Positions 7,455-16,553 of a DNA stretch of 64,000 nt are shown one piece after another; the first letter of the stretch is position 1; every line of letters begins with the position of its first letter. A model generated the notes under the pieces. That model was not told the DNA's origin, did no database searches, and saw nothing but the letters and a program-made list of their open reading frames with translations. The stretch lies in NCBI RefSeq assembly GCF_008830225.1, contig NZ_WAIE01000001.1, positions 186,001 through 250,000 on the forward strand, in the 5' to 3' direction. The position numbers and the translations under genes are program-made. This DNA is from Pseudodesulfovibrio senegalensis. Lineage in GTDB: Bacteria; Desulfobacterota; Desulfovibrionia; Desulfovibrionales; Desulfovibrionaceae.

Positions 7455-8843
7455 TTTTTGAAAGTTTTTACGCCGAAGCCCGTGGCGGTTCATGAGTTTG
7501 TTCAGTTGGCGGGTTGTCACTCCGGCCTTTTCCGCGGCCATTTTCATTACGCCGTTGCATTGTTCGAGCAGGTTGGTAAGATATTGCCGCTCAAAATTGT
7601 CTATCGTGAGTTGCCGGGCCTGCTTCAGCGGCAGACTGGTTTTCACCAATGCAGTCAGGACTTCGCCATGTGCGTCGAGCAGGTCAGGTGGGAAGCTGTT
7701 TGGGTGCAGTACATCATCCGTTTCCAGGATGCAGGCCCGTTCAATGACATTTTCCAGTTCCCGGACGTTGCCCGGCCAATCGTACTGTAGCAGGGCATCC
7801 AGAACGTGCTCGGAAATGCCTGTGATTTCCCTGTTCAACAATCCGTTGAATTGTTTGATGAAACCTTCAATCAACCGGGGAATGTCTTCCGGGCGTTCCC
7901 TGAGGGGAGGAATCCGTACAGGGAACACATTCAACCTGTAGAATAAATCCGTTCTGAACGTTCCCTTTTCACACAGTTCCTTCATGTCTTCGTTGGTCGC
8001 GGCGATGATCCTCACATCCACCGGGATGTCGTTTTCACCGCCCACGCGCTGAAGAACACGCTCCTGAATCACGTTGAGCAGTTTGACCTGAACCGAAGGA
8101 CTGACCGTGCCGATTTCGTCGAGGAAAATGGTCCCGCCATGTGCCAGCTCGAATTTGCCCAGCTTGCGGCGGACAGCTCCTGTAAATGCGCCTTTTTCAT
8201 GACCGAACAGTTCGCTTTCCACCAGTGTTTCAGGGATGGCTCCGCAGTGAATGCTTATGAATGGCTTGTCTTTCCGGTTGCTGTGGCTGTGGATGAGCTT
8301 GGCAATGAGGCTTTTGCCCGTTCCTGTTTCCCCGGTGAGAAGGACCGTTGTTCTTGTTCCGGCCACCTGACGGATTTTGGCGAAAAAATCGCGCATGGCC
8401 TTGTTGCGGGTATCCACGAATTCAAGCGAGTCTTCATCCCAGAACTGGCCGCGCAGATAGTCGAGCTCTGACTGGAGCGCGTCGGATTTTCGAACCTTGT
8501 CCACGACCAGACCGAGCTCTTCCTTTTCAATGGGATGGGTCAGGTAATCGAAAGCGCCGGCCTTGACGGCGTCGACGGCGACTTTTGTCTGTTCATCGTC
8601 AGCCATGACCACAATGGCCGCAGACGGGTAGTTCGCCCAAAATTCTTCAAGAGCCTTGTTGATGGATTTGTTTTTTGCGAGCAGAGACTCCACGTCCACA
8701 AAGAGCGTATCCACCTCCCGGTCCTCTTCATGGGCGGATGAGCACAGGGCCGTTCTGGTCTGGATTTCCTCTCGTTGATCCAGCAGGCCGCCAATTTTTG
8801 CGGAACGATTTCCATCGCGCGTTATGACCAGCATTTTTCTCAT
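7443..8843 (-). CDS. Sigma-54-dependent response regulator (REC-AAA+-Fis HTH)
   Basis: A 466-aa activator of sigma-54 RNA polymerase. An N-terminal receiver-like domain (1-120) is followed by an AAA+ ATPase domain with Walker A GETGTGKS, the sigma-54 contact loop GAFTGA (intact, in KGAFTGAVR), Walker B TIFLDEIG and the arginine region [16 protein letters not shown] Fis-type HTH is at the C-terminus ([20 protein letters not shown]). The receiver is not standard: the conserved Lys after the last strand is His (YLTHPIEK). ATG 8843 is chosen because GGAG precedes it and because the longer frame to 9302 runs over the SET gene. It probably regulates this island. Confidence 0.88.
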   Translation of the reverse strand: MRKMLVITRDGNRSAKIGGLLDQREEIQTRTALCSSAHEEDREVDTLFVDVESLLAKNKSINKALEEFWANYPSAAIVVMADDEQTKVAVDAVKAGAFDYLTHPIEKEELGLVVDKVRKSDALQSELDYLRGQFWDEDSLEFVDTRNKAMRDFFAKIRQVAGTRTTVLLTGETGTGKSLIAKLIHSHSNRKDKPFISIHCGAIPETLVESELFGHEKGAFTGAVRRKLGKFELAHGGTIFLDEIGTVSPSVQVKLLNVIQERVLQRVGGENDIPVDVRIIAATNEDMKELCEKGTFRTDLFYRLNVFPVRIPPLRERPEDIPRLIEGFIKQFNGLLNREITGISEHVLDALLQYDWPGNVRELENVIERACILETDDVLHPNSFPPDLLDAHGEVLTALVKTSLPLKQARQLTIDNFERQYLTNLLEQCNGVMKMAAEKAGVTTRQLNKLMNRHGLRRKNFQKRNS

Positions 8844-8917
8844 GCTTCGGGACTCCTCACGTCTTTTTAGGGCCAAGCCGGAAAAGGGACAACAGAAAAA
8901 ACATATCCCCCCGACAG

Positions 8918-9517
8918 TCAGCCCTTTTTCGGGCGTCGCCATTTCAGGCTGCGGACCGAAGAATACGGGGTCGAACCTTGAAGAAGCCGCTGCAACCGCT
9001 CTTGCCGGTTTGGGGTCAGCAGGGGCCAGAGCGGCTGGTCCACGAGAGGAACGGCGTGCAGCGCCGCTTGTATCAGCTTGTCCCAGTCCTTTGCATGCAC
9101 GTCGATATCGTCGAGGCGCAGTGCCTTGCGGCAGTTGTCGCAATGGCAAAAGAGTTCGTATGGCTCCTGAATGTTCAGCAATCCGTATTCCGTAGTTACC
9201 TCCTCTCCCGGGGCGATGTCCCGCACCGCGATTTCCAGATGGTAATCGGTCATCATGGTGTTGCTGTTGCAACTGTGATTCATGTACCGGGCGTGGTCCC
9301 AACTCAGGACAAGGTTGCCGTGTTTGTCATGGTAGAAATAGGTTTCCATGAAGGAACGCATGGGCTCGGCCATGTGTTGGAATTCCGTTTGCGTCAGGCA
9401 GGTGTCGACTTGGTCCCTGACCACGACGATGGTGCCTTTGGGGATGCAATGGGTGGCGAACACGCCGATGCCGATTTCCGGCGACACGGTTTTGATGACC
9501 GTATTTGGATGGATCAT
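8918..9517 (-). CDS. SET-domain protein lysine methyltransferase-like
   Basis: A 199-aa protein built almost wholly of a SET domain with post-SET motif. SET domains transfer methyl from S-adenosylmethionine to lysine side chains. Visible motifs are GIGVFAT (16-22), NHSCNSNT (80-87), GEEVTTEYG with the catalytic-type Tyr111, and the zinc-type cluster CHCDNC (124-129). It lies 11 bases downstream of the GNAT/ATP-grasp gene, so the two are co-expressed. The target protein or peptide is unknown. A degenerate paralogue lies at 5381-5980. Confidence 0.85.
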   Translation of the reverse strand: MIHPNTVIKTVSPEIGIGVFATHCIPKGTIVVVRDQVDTCLTQTEFQHMAEPMRSFMETYFYHDKHGNLVLSWDHARYMNHSCNSNTMMTDYHLEIAVRDIAPGEEVTTEYGLLNIQEPYELFCHCDNCRKALRLDDIDVHAKDWDKLIQAALHAVPLVDQPLWPLLTPNRQERLQRLLQGSTPYSSVRSLKWRRPKKG

Positions 9518-9528
9518 GGCAAACTCCG

Positions 9529-11517
9529 TCAGTACAGGTAGCGAATCTGATGTCGTTCGGTTTCAATGCGGTTGTACAGTGAACGCATGATGCGCTCATA
9601 GAGTTCGTCCCCCAGAAACATGTCTTCGACTCCGTCATCCACATTGGGGTTGTCGTTCACTTCGATGACGTATGCCTTGCCGTTTATTTCCTTGATATCC
9701 ACGCCATAGAAGCCGTTCCCAATGAGCGACGATGCGTTTGCCGCGGCCTTGAGGACGTGGGCGGGGACCTGGTTTACCGACAATGTTTCATGCCTGCCGC
9801 TGAATTCTCCGCTCTCCCCCGGTTGCCAGTTGTATATCTGCCAATGGTTGTCGGCCATGTAGTATTTGCAGGCGAAAAGAGGCGTGTTGTCCAGAAGCCC
9901 GATGCGCCAATCATAATCGGAGGTTAAAAATTCCTGGGCGATAACGAGCTCGGTTTTTGTGAACATCTGCCGCAGCTTCTGCTCCAACTCCTCATGGGAA
10001 TCCACCCGGAACACGCCAAGGGAAAACGAGCTTTCAGGAAGCTTGAGAACCAGCGGGATCGGAAGGGAACGCAGATAGGATGGCGTGCATAACGGATGTG
10101 TCAGCAGCCAACCCTTTGGCTGGCAGATGCCGGCGCCTGTCAGCTTTTCATGGAGATAGACCTTGTTGGAGCACAGCATGATGGACCAAGGGTCGTCCAC
10201 CACCACAAGACCTTCCGTATATGCGTGGCGGGCCATGGCGTACGTGTGGTTGTCCATGGCCGTTGTTTCCCGAATGAACAGCGCGTCGAATTCGCAGATG
10301 CGATGGCGGTCCGCCCGGGTTATGAATTCCACGAAAAAGCCGATTTTTTCCGCTGCCTTCCGAAATTTATCCAGGGCGACGGGGCAGGAGGGAGGCGTGG
10401 GTTCCTCGCTGTTCACCAATATGGCCAAATCATATTCATACCGCTTCAGACGTTGGCGATTGTAGCGTTTTTTTGCACAATACTGGTGCAGGGCCGTTTG
10501 CAGCAACTTTGGGTGAGACGCTGCAACCTGTTTTATTTTCAGGGGTTTTATTTTTTTGACTTTCCATGTTGTGTGCTTTTCCAAGGTGATCGTGAAAAAC
10601 GGTATGGAAAACAGGAGGAACAGCTTTTTCACCAAGCGTTTGTAGCGGGAGTCCGGGGTCATGCCCAATATGCAGGTCAGTTGTATGTGGGAATCGGGCG
10701 TGGATGAAAACCGGCTTTGCATATCCTCACGGATTTCATCCAAAAGACTTTGCGCCACAAGAGGGGTGCTGGCGTCTTTCATGGCCATTACTGAAGGGGT
10801 TACCCGATGGTTGCGAGCCGAGGCCAGCAGGGAAACATAATATCCCAACGAGTGGGTTTTGTAGGAATTGCACAGGTTCAGCACATGGAAGCTGTTTGAA
10901 TTGGCATAATGCGTATCCGAAAGGTACTCCGTGGCTGCAACGAATTTGATACCCGGAGCGATTTTGCCGGCCACGTTCGGTTCATCCACCACAAGCACAA
11001 CCCGTTCTGTGTCGCCGTTTTTTCCTGAAAGCAGCAGAACCATGCGCAAGGCGTGTTCCCCGGTTCCGTAGTAATCCTTCAGGGGGTGCGAGGATTCGAA
11101 ACCGAAACGTTGGTACCACGCGGCGAGTCGAACGTTTGTGGCATCGACCTCCAGCGAAATTCTCTCGTAGCCGTGGCTGCAGGCAAAGTCGAGCACACGA
11201 TTGAGCAATGCCGATCCGATGCCGGACTTTCTGCGGTCCTCGAGGACTGCGAACGAATATATGCGCAACGTTTGTTTGAAGAGAAACAAGACGGCCGCAC
11301 CTATCGGGGTGCATTTTTTTTGTGCCTTGCTTTCCACAATGACCACCAGCTGGCTGGAACTGGTGATGCTCCGGCGAAGACTATGGCGCGAGCTTTGCCG
11401 GCGCTGGGGGAAACTGGTTTGTTCGAGCGTCAGAAGAAAGGGCAGGTCCTCGGGAAGAGCCTCCCGGAAGACCAGGTTTTCGGGCACGAGAGTGCTTCTC
11501 TCGAATACGGGACGCAT
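9529..11517 (-). CDS. GNAT-RLAN-ATP-grasp (RimK-like) fusion protein
   Basis: A 662-aa three-domain enzyme. An N-terminal GNAT acetyltransferase domain (about 15-165) has SFAVLEDRRKSGIGSALLNR. A middle RLAN domain (RimK-like ATP-grasp N-terminal region) is marked by VVLVVDE and VLNLCNSYKTHSLGYYVSLL. The C-terminal RimK-like ATP-grasp ligase has SNKVYLHEKL, VLKLPESSFSLGVF and a metal-binding end, YVIEVNDNPNVDDGVE. ATP-grasp ligases of this type add amino acids or amines to carboxylates of peptides or metabolites. Start ATG 11517 is preceded by GGAGG at 5 bases; an upstream in-frame TTG at 11529 overlaps that site. First gene of the island, followed by the SET gene. Confidence 0.85.
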   Translation of the reverse strand: MRPVFERSTLVPENLVFREALPEDLPFLLTLEQTSFPQRRQSSRHSLRRSITSSSQLVVIVESKAQKKCTPIGAAVLFLFKQTLRIYSFAVLEDRRKSGIGSALLNRVLDFACSHGYERISLEVDATNVRLAAWYQRFGFESSHPLKDYYGTGEHALRMVLLLSGKNGDTERVVLVVDEPNVAGKIAPGIKFVAATEYLSDTHYANSNSFHVLNLCNSYKTHSLGYYVSLLASARNHRVTPSVMAMKDASTPLVAQSLLDEIREDMQSRFSSTPDSHIQLTCILGMTPDSRYKRLVKKLFLLFSIPFFTITLEKHTTWKVKKIKPLKIKQVAASHPKLLQTALHQYCAKKRYNRQRLKRYEYDLAILVNSEEPTPPSCPVALDKFRKAAEKIGFFVEFITRADRHRICEFDALFIRETTAMDNHTYAMARHAYTEGLVVVDDPWSIMLCSNKVYLHEKLTGAGICQPKGWLLTHPLCTPSYLRSLPIPLVLKLPESSFSLGVFRVDSHEELEQKLRQMFTKTELVIAQEFLTSDYDWRIGLLDNTPLFACKYYMADNHWQIYNWQPGESGEFSGRHETLSVNQVPAHVLKAAANASSLIGNGFYGVDIKEINGKAYVIEVNDNPNVDDGVEDMFLGDELYERIMRSLYNRIETERHQIRYLY

Positions 11518-11733
11518 GTACGCCTCCAAGGGTATCCCTCATCCGTCACGGGCATGTGCGATTGAAGATGCGCAAGCTCATAATCCCAAGGCCTCCCCCG
11601 GTAAACAAAAAAAATGGGGCAGATGCTTTTTTTGTTGTTCCATCCGAAGAAACGCACGTTTGTCGTGTTTTTTTATTTGCTCACTTCCAATGGCATCCGT
11701 GCGCTTTGCGCTGCCGCCCTTGGCCGTTTCAGT
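11518..11733. other. Intergenic region upstream of the ATP-grasp gene
   Basis: It holds the promoter region of the accessory island (minus strand) and decayed sequence from an older Tn7-like element. Short open frames are present on both strands but none has a ribosome-binding site or domain. Homology to the intact tnsA stops at about 11734. Confidence 0.5.
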
Positions 11734-11803
11734 TTGCCGGAACCGCGTCCGTCCTTGATCCATCGCTGGAACGCAACCACTTGGAGAGTTGTCTTTTTGC
11801 CAT
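11734..11803 (-). pseudogene. 5' remnant of tnsA from an older Tn7-like element
   Basis: Read on the minus strand from ATG at 11803, this stretch aligns to the first 75 bases of the intact tnsA (35278 down). The shared block TTCCAGCGATGGATCAAGGA encodes QRWIK, followed by DGRGSG. A 2-base deletion near codon 3 breaks the frame, and homology ends after about 25 codons. Together with the hairpin at 11809-11844 and the degenerate end at 11847-11872, it keeps the same order and orientation as the right end of the intact element. Confidence 0.85.
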
Positions 11804-11808
11804 AAAAA

Positions 11809-11844
11809 AAACCGCCCCCGGTCAGTACTGACCGGGGGCGGTTT
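11809..11844 (-). terminator. Perfect 36-base palindrome, tnsA-leader hairpin of the older element
   Basis: An 18-bp perfect inverted repeat with arm AAACCGCCCCCGGTCAGT, followed on the minus strand by eight T and then the ATG of the tnsA remnant. It is a very strong rho-independent terminator shape. The outer pairs (AAACCGC/GCGGTTT) match the hairpin of the intact element at 35282-35330, while the inner pairs differ on both arms together. Confidence 0.85.
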
Positions 11845-11846
11845 CA

Positions 11847-11872
11847 CTAAATAACTTTATTACTCTCCCACA
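11847..11872. mobile_element. Degenerate right end of the older Tn7-like element
   Basis: 26 bases ending CTCCCACA, matching 19 of 26 positions of the intact right terminus (35372-35397), including the ACTTTATT core and the terminal CCCACA. Only one TnsB-like site remains, where the intact right end has three. It is followed directly by GCAAC and then by the left end of the intact element. Confidence 0.8.
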
Positions 11873-11877
11873 GCAAC
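11873..11877. repeat. Target-site duplication GCAAC, left copy
   Basis: Five bases directly before the TGTGGG left terminus, identical to 35398-35402 beside the right terminus. Five-base duplications are the rule for Tn7-type transposition. Confidence 0.95.
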
Positions 11878-12024
11878 TGTGGGCTGACAATAAAGTTGTT
11901 AACTCGACGACTAGCAAATCATTGTTTCTCCGTACCTCAAAATGCAAACGTAACAATAAAGTTGTTAACTATCTTGCCGTTTTGAAAATGGTGGTGATAT
12001 TTTTTGAACAATAAAGTTGTTAAC
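11878..12024. promoter_or_regulatory. Transposon left end with three spaced TnsB-type sites
   Basis: ACAATAAAGTTGTTAAC occurs at 11887-11903, 11953-11969 and 12008-12024, all in the same orientation, with start-to-start spacing of 66 and 55 bases. Tn7 also has three separated TnsB sites in its left end. The outermost site is 9 bases from the TGT terminus. Confidence 0.93.
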
Positions 12025-12149
12025 TTAAAAGATTGTACGCGTCTGAGCCTGCGCAAAGAACGACCACGTTTTACTCTTGGGGGATACCCTGCAAGAGCAA
12101 AATTGGGAAAGGCTGCATAGACTTTACTTTTCAGAGTTCATTGAAGGGG
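12025..12149. other. Left-end cargo junction, no gene seen
   Basis: About 125 bases between the innermost TnsB site and the IS3 remnant. No gene or structured element recognised. Confidence 0.5.
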
Positions 12150-12395
12150 GATTACCTTCCCTGCAAATTCTACTACGACCAAGTTTCTTGGCTCCTTGCT
12201 TCATTGGGAAACCTGATTGGGATGCACGCCATGCCTTGCTGGCAAGCTTGGACAGTATGTTTCCCAGACGGGGCATTAAGGGCGATTCTGGCTTTGAATT
12301 CGGGAGTAAGCTTTCCTTTTTTCTAAGAGATCAATAGCCTCCTTAGGCCTGTTTGCGTCCACGTTGCCAGTTTGTCAGGTTTTTCGAGGCCATAT
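12150..12395 (-). pseudogene. Truncated IS3-family remnant (left end and orfA 5' part)
   Basis: On the minus strand, this matches the left end, spacer and first part of orfA of the IS3-type element at 26063. Matches include CCTCCTTAGGC, CGAGGCCA, FKA-like codons and the region coding for GVHLNQIS. It carries several indels and stops. The outer end at about 12395 abuts the IS110-type element. It shows that an IS3 relative entered the transposon at least twice and that this copy is old. Confidence 0.75.
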
Positions 12396-12396
12396 A

Positions 12397-13750
12397 TGGA
12401 CCCGCCCCGATGGCAAGAGATTTCTTTAAGCAAACCAAAATCAGATGCAGTCATATATCCGGCCTGTGTATGAGCTGTTTATTGCTCTGGCCTTGATGGG
12501 AATTCGCGCTTCTGGACCTCATCACTTCTGCGGCCTTTAAGACCTGTGGCCTCGCCAGGTTTTCCAAAAGCCGGTCTGACCTGTTTGCCATCAGTCATCC
12601 CTTGGGCATCTTCATAGAAACTGAAATTTGAACGGAGTCATGCCGCTTGTTTATATTTCTCGCCGGTTACCAAGACGGCCTACGCTATTCGGGCGGTTTT
12701 ATTCGCTTGTGCCAAGGTCGCTTTCATTGTTCCCCGACGGTTTTCAGTAGCCGCAAGCCATCGACTCCGAGAATCATCCTTATCTTGGCAGCGGAAAACA
12801 ACACTTCGAGCTCCGTGGACGACTAGCTTTCTGAGATAGCTACTGATCCCCAGAAGTTTGTCTTTACCTCCAGAGGAATGCTGTCGAGGCGTGAGGCCGA
12901 TCCAAGCCGCAAGCTGTCTTCCATTTTTAAATGTCGTTGCATCACCTACCGATGACACCAAGGCCGTTGCCGTCAGCAGACCAATGCCGGGAATTGTGAG
13001 CAATCTCTGGCATTCAAGTGATTGTCCGCACAGAGCTTTCAACTGTACTTCCAGCTTGAGTATTCGTTCCTCCAACTCCGCAAATTCTGCGTAAAGATTA
13101 GATAAGTAGTCACGTTCAATCAGGGTCAAGCGATTGGATGTATCTTCAAATATTTCGAGCAATAACCTTCTGATCTTGGCCACCACCTTGGGGGATAGCA
13201 ATGCCGGATTCAAGCAAAAGTCCTCTAACCTGATTGGTCAAACTCGTCCTATTTCTGATCAAGCGTTCCCTGATTAGATGGATGGCTTGCAGGTTCAGCT
13301 GCTCTTGGCTTTTCGTAGGAATAAATCGCATATTGGGGCGGGTGACGGCTTCGCAAGCGGCCTCCGTATCATTTGCGTCATTTTTGTTCGTTTTGACATA
13401 ATGCTTCACATACTGCGGGGGCATCTGGCGGACCTCATGCCCAAATTTTTCCAATTCACGAGCCCAGTAATGAGATTCACAGCAAGCTTCGATGCCAATG
13501 ATGCATGGGCCAATATTAGCAAGAAAAGGCAATACTTTGCTCCGGGGAAGCCGTTTCCTTAACACGACCTTGCCCGTGGCATTGACCCCATGAAGCTGAA
13601 AGACATTTTTTGCCAGATCAATGCCGATAGTGGTAGGTTTTTCCATTGGACCCGTCCTTCACGTTTGAGCTTGTGCTTCATGCACAAGCTTGGTGGCAGC
13701 CTAGGCTAACCCCGATGAAAAGCCAAAGAGCTTATCAAGGGGCGGGTCCA
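12397..13750 (-). mobile_element. IS110-family insertion sequence (decayed)
   Basis: A 1,354-bp unit bounded by 12-base inverted repeats TGGACCCGCCCC (12397-12408) and GGGGCGGGTCCA (13739-13750), enclosing one IS110-type transposase frame on the minus strand. Its right boundary is 33 bases before the chosen cas3 start, so it has replaced or displaced the native cas3 upstream region. No target duplication is evident, as is usual for IS110 elements. Confidence 0.75.
12638..13646 (-). pseudogene. IS110-family transposase, frameshifted and with an amber codon
   Basis: The N-terminal part (13646 to about 13180) has the DEDD-type RuvC-like domain, starting TTIGIDLAKNVFQLHG with D95/D98 in KTNKNDANDTEAACEA. 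The C-terminal part (about 13190 to 12638) has the transposase-20 motif LLTIPGIGLLTATALVSSVGD. The two parts are in different frames, with a single-base change near 13175-13195 around IPQG/VVAK. A second lesion, TAG in place of the expected Trp codon, lies in ARIA*AVLVTGEKYKQAA at the C-terminus. The element is probably immobile by itself. Confidence 0.85.
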
Positions 13751-13783
13751 TCCCATTACTTCTGTCATAGAGGGAAGGATCGC

Positions 13784-16405
13784 GTGCAATACGATTATTG
13801 GGGAAAGACGTTTTTGGACGGGGACTGGCATCATCTGGGGCATCATTGTCTGGACGTTGCGGCCGTGGCCGAACGGCTGTTGGACACGAACCCGGTGTGG
13901 TCGGCCCGCATGGTGGATCTTGCGCCTATGCCATCCGTCCATGCGCGTTCCTTGCTTCTTTTTCTTGCCGCGTGCCATGATCTGGGCAAGTTCCATCCTG
14001 GCTTTCAGCGTTTGACCCCGTTGGGTGAAAAGTTTGGACACCGTCGCGGCGGGTATGCGCACCATCATACGGAATACGGGCTTGCCTTTTGGGAAAAATT
14101 ATGGCCGTGGGACTATCTTGACCTGCCGGACGAGTATTCCCTGAAACCGTTGCTGACGGCCGCATTCTGCCATCACGGTTCCCCCCGCGGCATCTGCGAT
14201 TTGGGGCATTCCACGTTTTCCGTGGAGGCCGACGCCGAAGCGTTCGTGCGCGAGATGGCGGCGCGTTTCCTTTGCGAATCATATGAACAGTTCCGGGAGG
14301 CGGAGCTTGAGCCGTTGTCGTGGTTCGCGGCCGGGCTGATCATCCTTGCGGACTGGATCGGCTCCAACGAGCATTGGTTCAAGCCCGTTTCCAGGTGGGA
14401 CGGTTTTGAAGCCTATTGGCCCGCCGCGCAGGGGCGGGCTGCCGATGCCGTGGCAGCGCTCGGGCTGGCCGGGGCGCGCGCCACGGATACCTGCGGATTC
14501 GCGGACCTGCTGCCCCATTTGAAGGGGTGCGCGCCAAGCCACATGCAGCAGGCTGTTCTGGACCTGCCGGAACCGGCCGGGCCGGAAATGCTCATCATCG
14601 AGGACCTGACCGGCGGGGGCAAAACCGAGGCGGCCCTGCTGGCCGCGCACCGCTCCATGCGCTTTGGTCTTGCCTCGGGCCTGTACGTGGGGCTGCCCAC
14701 CATGGCCACTGCCAACGCCATGTACGAACGCCTCGCCCGGGGATACCGGGCCTTGTTCGATCAGGATATTTTTTTCGCCCTCGCGCACGGCGGCACCTTT
14801 CTCAATGAAACATACATGTCCGGCCTTGGCGCGCGCCAAGGGGCGGACAACGACGAGGGAGCCGCGGTCAGCGCCCACTGGCTGGCGGACAGCCGCAAGA
14901 AAGCCCTGCTGGCGGCGTGCGGCGTGGGCACCATTGATCAGGCCTTGCTGGGCGTGCTCGGGGCCAAACATCAGTCCCTGCGGCTGTTGGGCCTGTGCCG
15001 CTCCGTGCTGGTGGTGGACGAGGTGCATTCCTATGACGTTTACACCGGCGAACTGCTGGCGAACCTGCTGCGATTCCATGCCGCCATGGGCGGCAGTGCC
15101 GTGCTGCTCTCGGCCACCATGACGGATGAGTTGCGTCGGAGTCTGGCCGGGGCATGGCGCAATGGCCGCACCCTTGCCGGGAAAAGCGTGCCGGAATTCG
15201 AACAGGACGCGGACCCGTTTTCCGTGCCCTTTCCGCTCATGACCCGGCTGACGGACGAGAAAAGCGAATCCATGCTCGTGGCCACGCGCCGGGCGCTGAA
15301 CGTGGTCGTGGATTCGGTGCATGACGAATCCGGCATGTTCGATACCTTGCGCCGGGCTTTCAAGGCCGGGGCCTGCGCCTGCTGGATTCGCAATACCGTG
15401 GCGGACGTGCTGGATGCGGCGCGGTTGCTGGTGGAGGAGTATGGCCTGCCCGCCGACAGGGTGCTGGTGTTTCATTCCCGGTTCACGGGCGCGGACAGGG
15501 CCGATATCGAACGGGATGTCTTGCACCTGTTCGGCAAGGAAAGCGTTGCGTCCGACCGGGCCGGTAAAATTCTGATCGCTTCACAGGTGGTAGAGCAGTC
15601 CCTTGATTTGGATTTTGATGTTTTGCTGAGCGATCTCGCGCCCATGGAGTTGATGATCCAGCGGGCCGGACGGTGCCACAGGCACGAGCGTTCGCGCCCG
15701 GTCGGCTATGAAACCGCAGTGATGCGGGTGCTCATGCCCGAACCGGGGGACGATGCGCCCGGAGACTGGTACGGAGCCATGTTCGAAAAGGGGCAGTACG
15801 TGTATCCGCGTCCGGCCGTGTTGTGGCGCACGGCCCGACTTTTGTGCACCAAGGGGGCCATCGTGTTGCCACGCGACGCGCGGGAACTGGTGGAGGGCGC
15901 TTATGGGGACGGCGTTCTATGTGCCCCGCAAAGTATGGACGGCCGGGAAATGGACGCCTTTGGCAAGGAATGCGCGGACAAGGCCGTGGCCTGTTTCGGT
16001 TCCCTTGATTTTTCCGGGGGCTATTCGCTGGAGGGTTCCCCATGGGGCGACGACGTGGCTGCCCCCACTCGATTGGGCGAGCCGGGCCATGGCCTGCGGC
16101 TGCTGCGCGTGGAGGATGACGGCGTGCGCCTGTGGTCTGACGACGGCAAGGGCGTGACCATGGACAACTGCGTGCGTTCCGAGGTGCGTGTAGCCGTGCG
16201 CCTGCTTTCGTCCGCCCATGTCCCGGAATCCTGCGCCGGAGCCGTGTCTTCGCTCATGGAGTCCATGCCGGACAAGGGCAGGTGGTGCGTCTACCTGCCC
16301 CTGCGCGAAATTTCGCCCGGCGTGTGGTCCGGTTCCGGGGAGGACGGCAGGGGCGTGGCCAGAAACGTCCGCTATGACCGGCGGTGCGGTCTGGTTGTTG
16401 ACTGA
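13784..16405 (+). CDS. cas3: CRISPR-associated nuclease-helicase Cas3 (type I-E)
   Basis: An 873-aa effector that nicks and degrades DNA bound by Cascade. The N-terminal HD nuclease domain keeps its metal ligands (H20/H21, HD at 65-66 in ACHDLGKFH, HHH at 93-95). The SF2 helicase has Walker A GGGKTEA (about 277), DEVHSYD (about 410), SAT and motif VI QRAGRCHRH (about 626). All key motifs are present, so it should be active. GTG at 13784, preceded by AGGGAAGG, is chosen because homology begins at the conserved YWGKT. The open frame extends upstream to 13646, but that part lies within the IS110-type element. Cas3 is encoded separately, upstream of Cascade, which has its own promoter. Confidence 0.93.
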   Translation: MQYDYWGKTFLDGDWHHLGHHCLDVAAVAERLLDTNPVWSARMVDLAPMPSVHARSLLLFLAACHDLGKFHPGFQRLTPLGEKFGHRRGGYAHHHTEYGLAFWEKLWPWDYLDLPDEYSLKPLLTAAFCHHGSPRGICDLGHSTFSVEADAEAFVREMAARFLCESYEQFREAELEPLSWFAAGLIILADWIGSNEHWFKPVSRWDGFEAYWPAAQGRAADAVAALGLAGARATDTCGFADLLPHLKGCAPSHMQQAVLDLPEPAGPEMLIIEDLTGGGKTEAALLAAHRSMRFGLASGLYVGLPTMATANAMYERLARGYRALFDQDIFFALAHGGTFLNETYMSGLGARQGADNDEGAAVSAHWLADSRKKALLAACGVGTIDQALLGVLGAKHQSLRLLGLCRSVLVVDEVHSYDVYTGELLANLLRFHAAMGGSAVLLSATMTDELRRSLAGAWRNGRTLAGKSVPEFEQDADPFSVPFPLMTRLTDEKSESMLVATRRALNVVVDSVHDESGMFDTLRRAFKAGACACWIRNTVADVLDAARLLVEEYGLPADRVLVFHSRFTGADRADIERDVLHLFGKESVASDRAGKILIASQVVEQSLDLDFDVLLSDLAPMELMIQRAGRCHRHERSRPVGYETAVMRVLMPEPGDDAPGDWYGAMFEKGQYVYPRPAVLWRTARLLCTKGAIVLPRDARELVEGAYGDGVLCAPQSMDGREMDAFGKECADKAVACFGSLDFSGGYSLEGSPWGDDVAAPTRLGEPGHGLRLLRVEDDGVRLWSDDGKGVTMDNCVRSEVRVAVRLLSSAHVPESCAGAVSSLMESMPDKGRWCVYLPLREISPGVWSGSGEDGRGVARNVRYDRRCGLVVD

Positions 16406-16432
16406 TTGCATCCCCCTACCGTTGGTGTTTTT

Positions 16433-16461
16433 TTGCGATAACGGTATCATTGCTTTATTAT
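16433..16461 (+). promoter_or_regulatory. Sigma-70-type promoter for the Cascade operon
   Basis: TTGCGA (16433-16438), 17 bases, TATTAT (16456-16461), in the AT-rich gap between cas3 and cas8e. Transcription would start near 16468 and read through the hairpin at 16470-16503 into cas8e. Position and spacing are good; no experiment supports it. Confidence 0.55.
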
Positions 16462-16469
16462 AGTCGAGT

Positions 16470-16510
16470 CCGCTGATCCATTTTATATAAGGGTGGTCAG
16501 CGGGCTTATT
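16470..16510 (+). terminator. Terminator-like hairpin between cas3 and cas8e
   Basis: CCGCTGATCC (16470-16479) pairs with GGTCAGCGG (16495-16503) through a 9-bp stem with one bulge. It is followed by GCTTATTTTTT. It could terminate cas3 transcripts. It also lies immediately downstream of the predicted Cascade promoter and so may act as an attenuator in the cas8e leader. Confidence 0.55.
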
Positions 16511-16553
16511 TTTTGTATATGGTATCGTATTCCAAATATATATGGAGAAAGCC

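Noticed and set aside
1-11872. Left end of the older Tn7-type element
   Set aside because: No GCAAC-TGTGGG junction and no ACAATAAAGTTGTTAAC-like site was found. It may be lost or outside the window.
13646-13783. N-terminal extension of cas3
   Set aside because: Most of this open stretch lies inside the IS110-type element. Homology starts at YWGKT and a good ribosome-binding site precedes the GTG at 13784.
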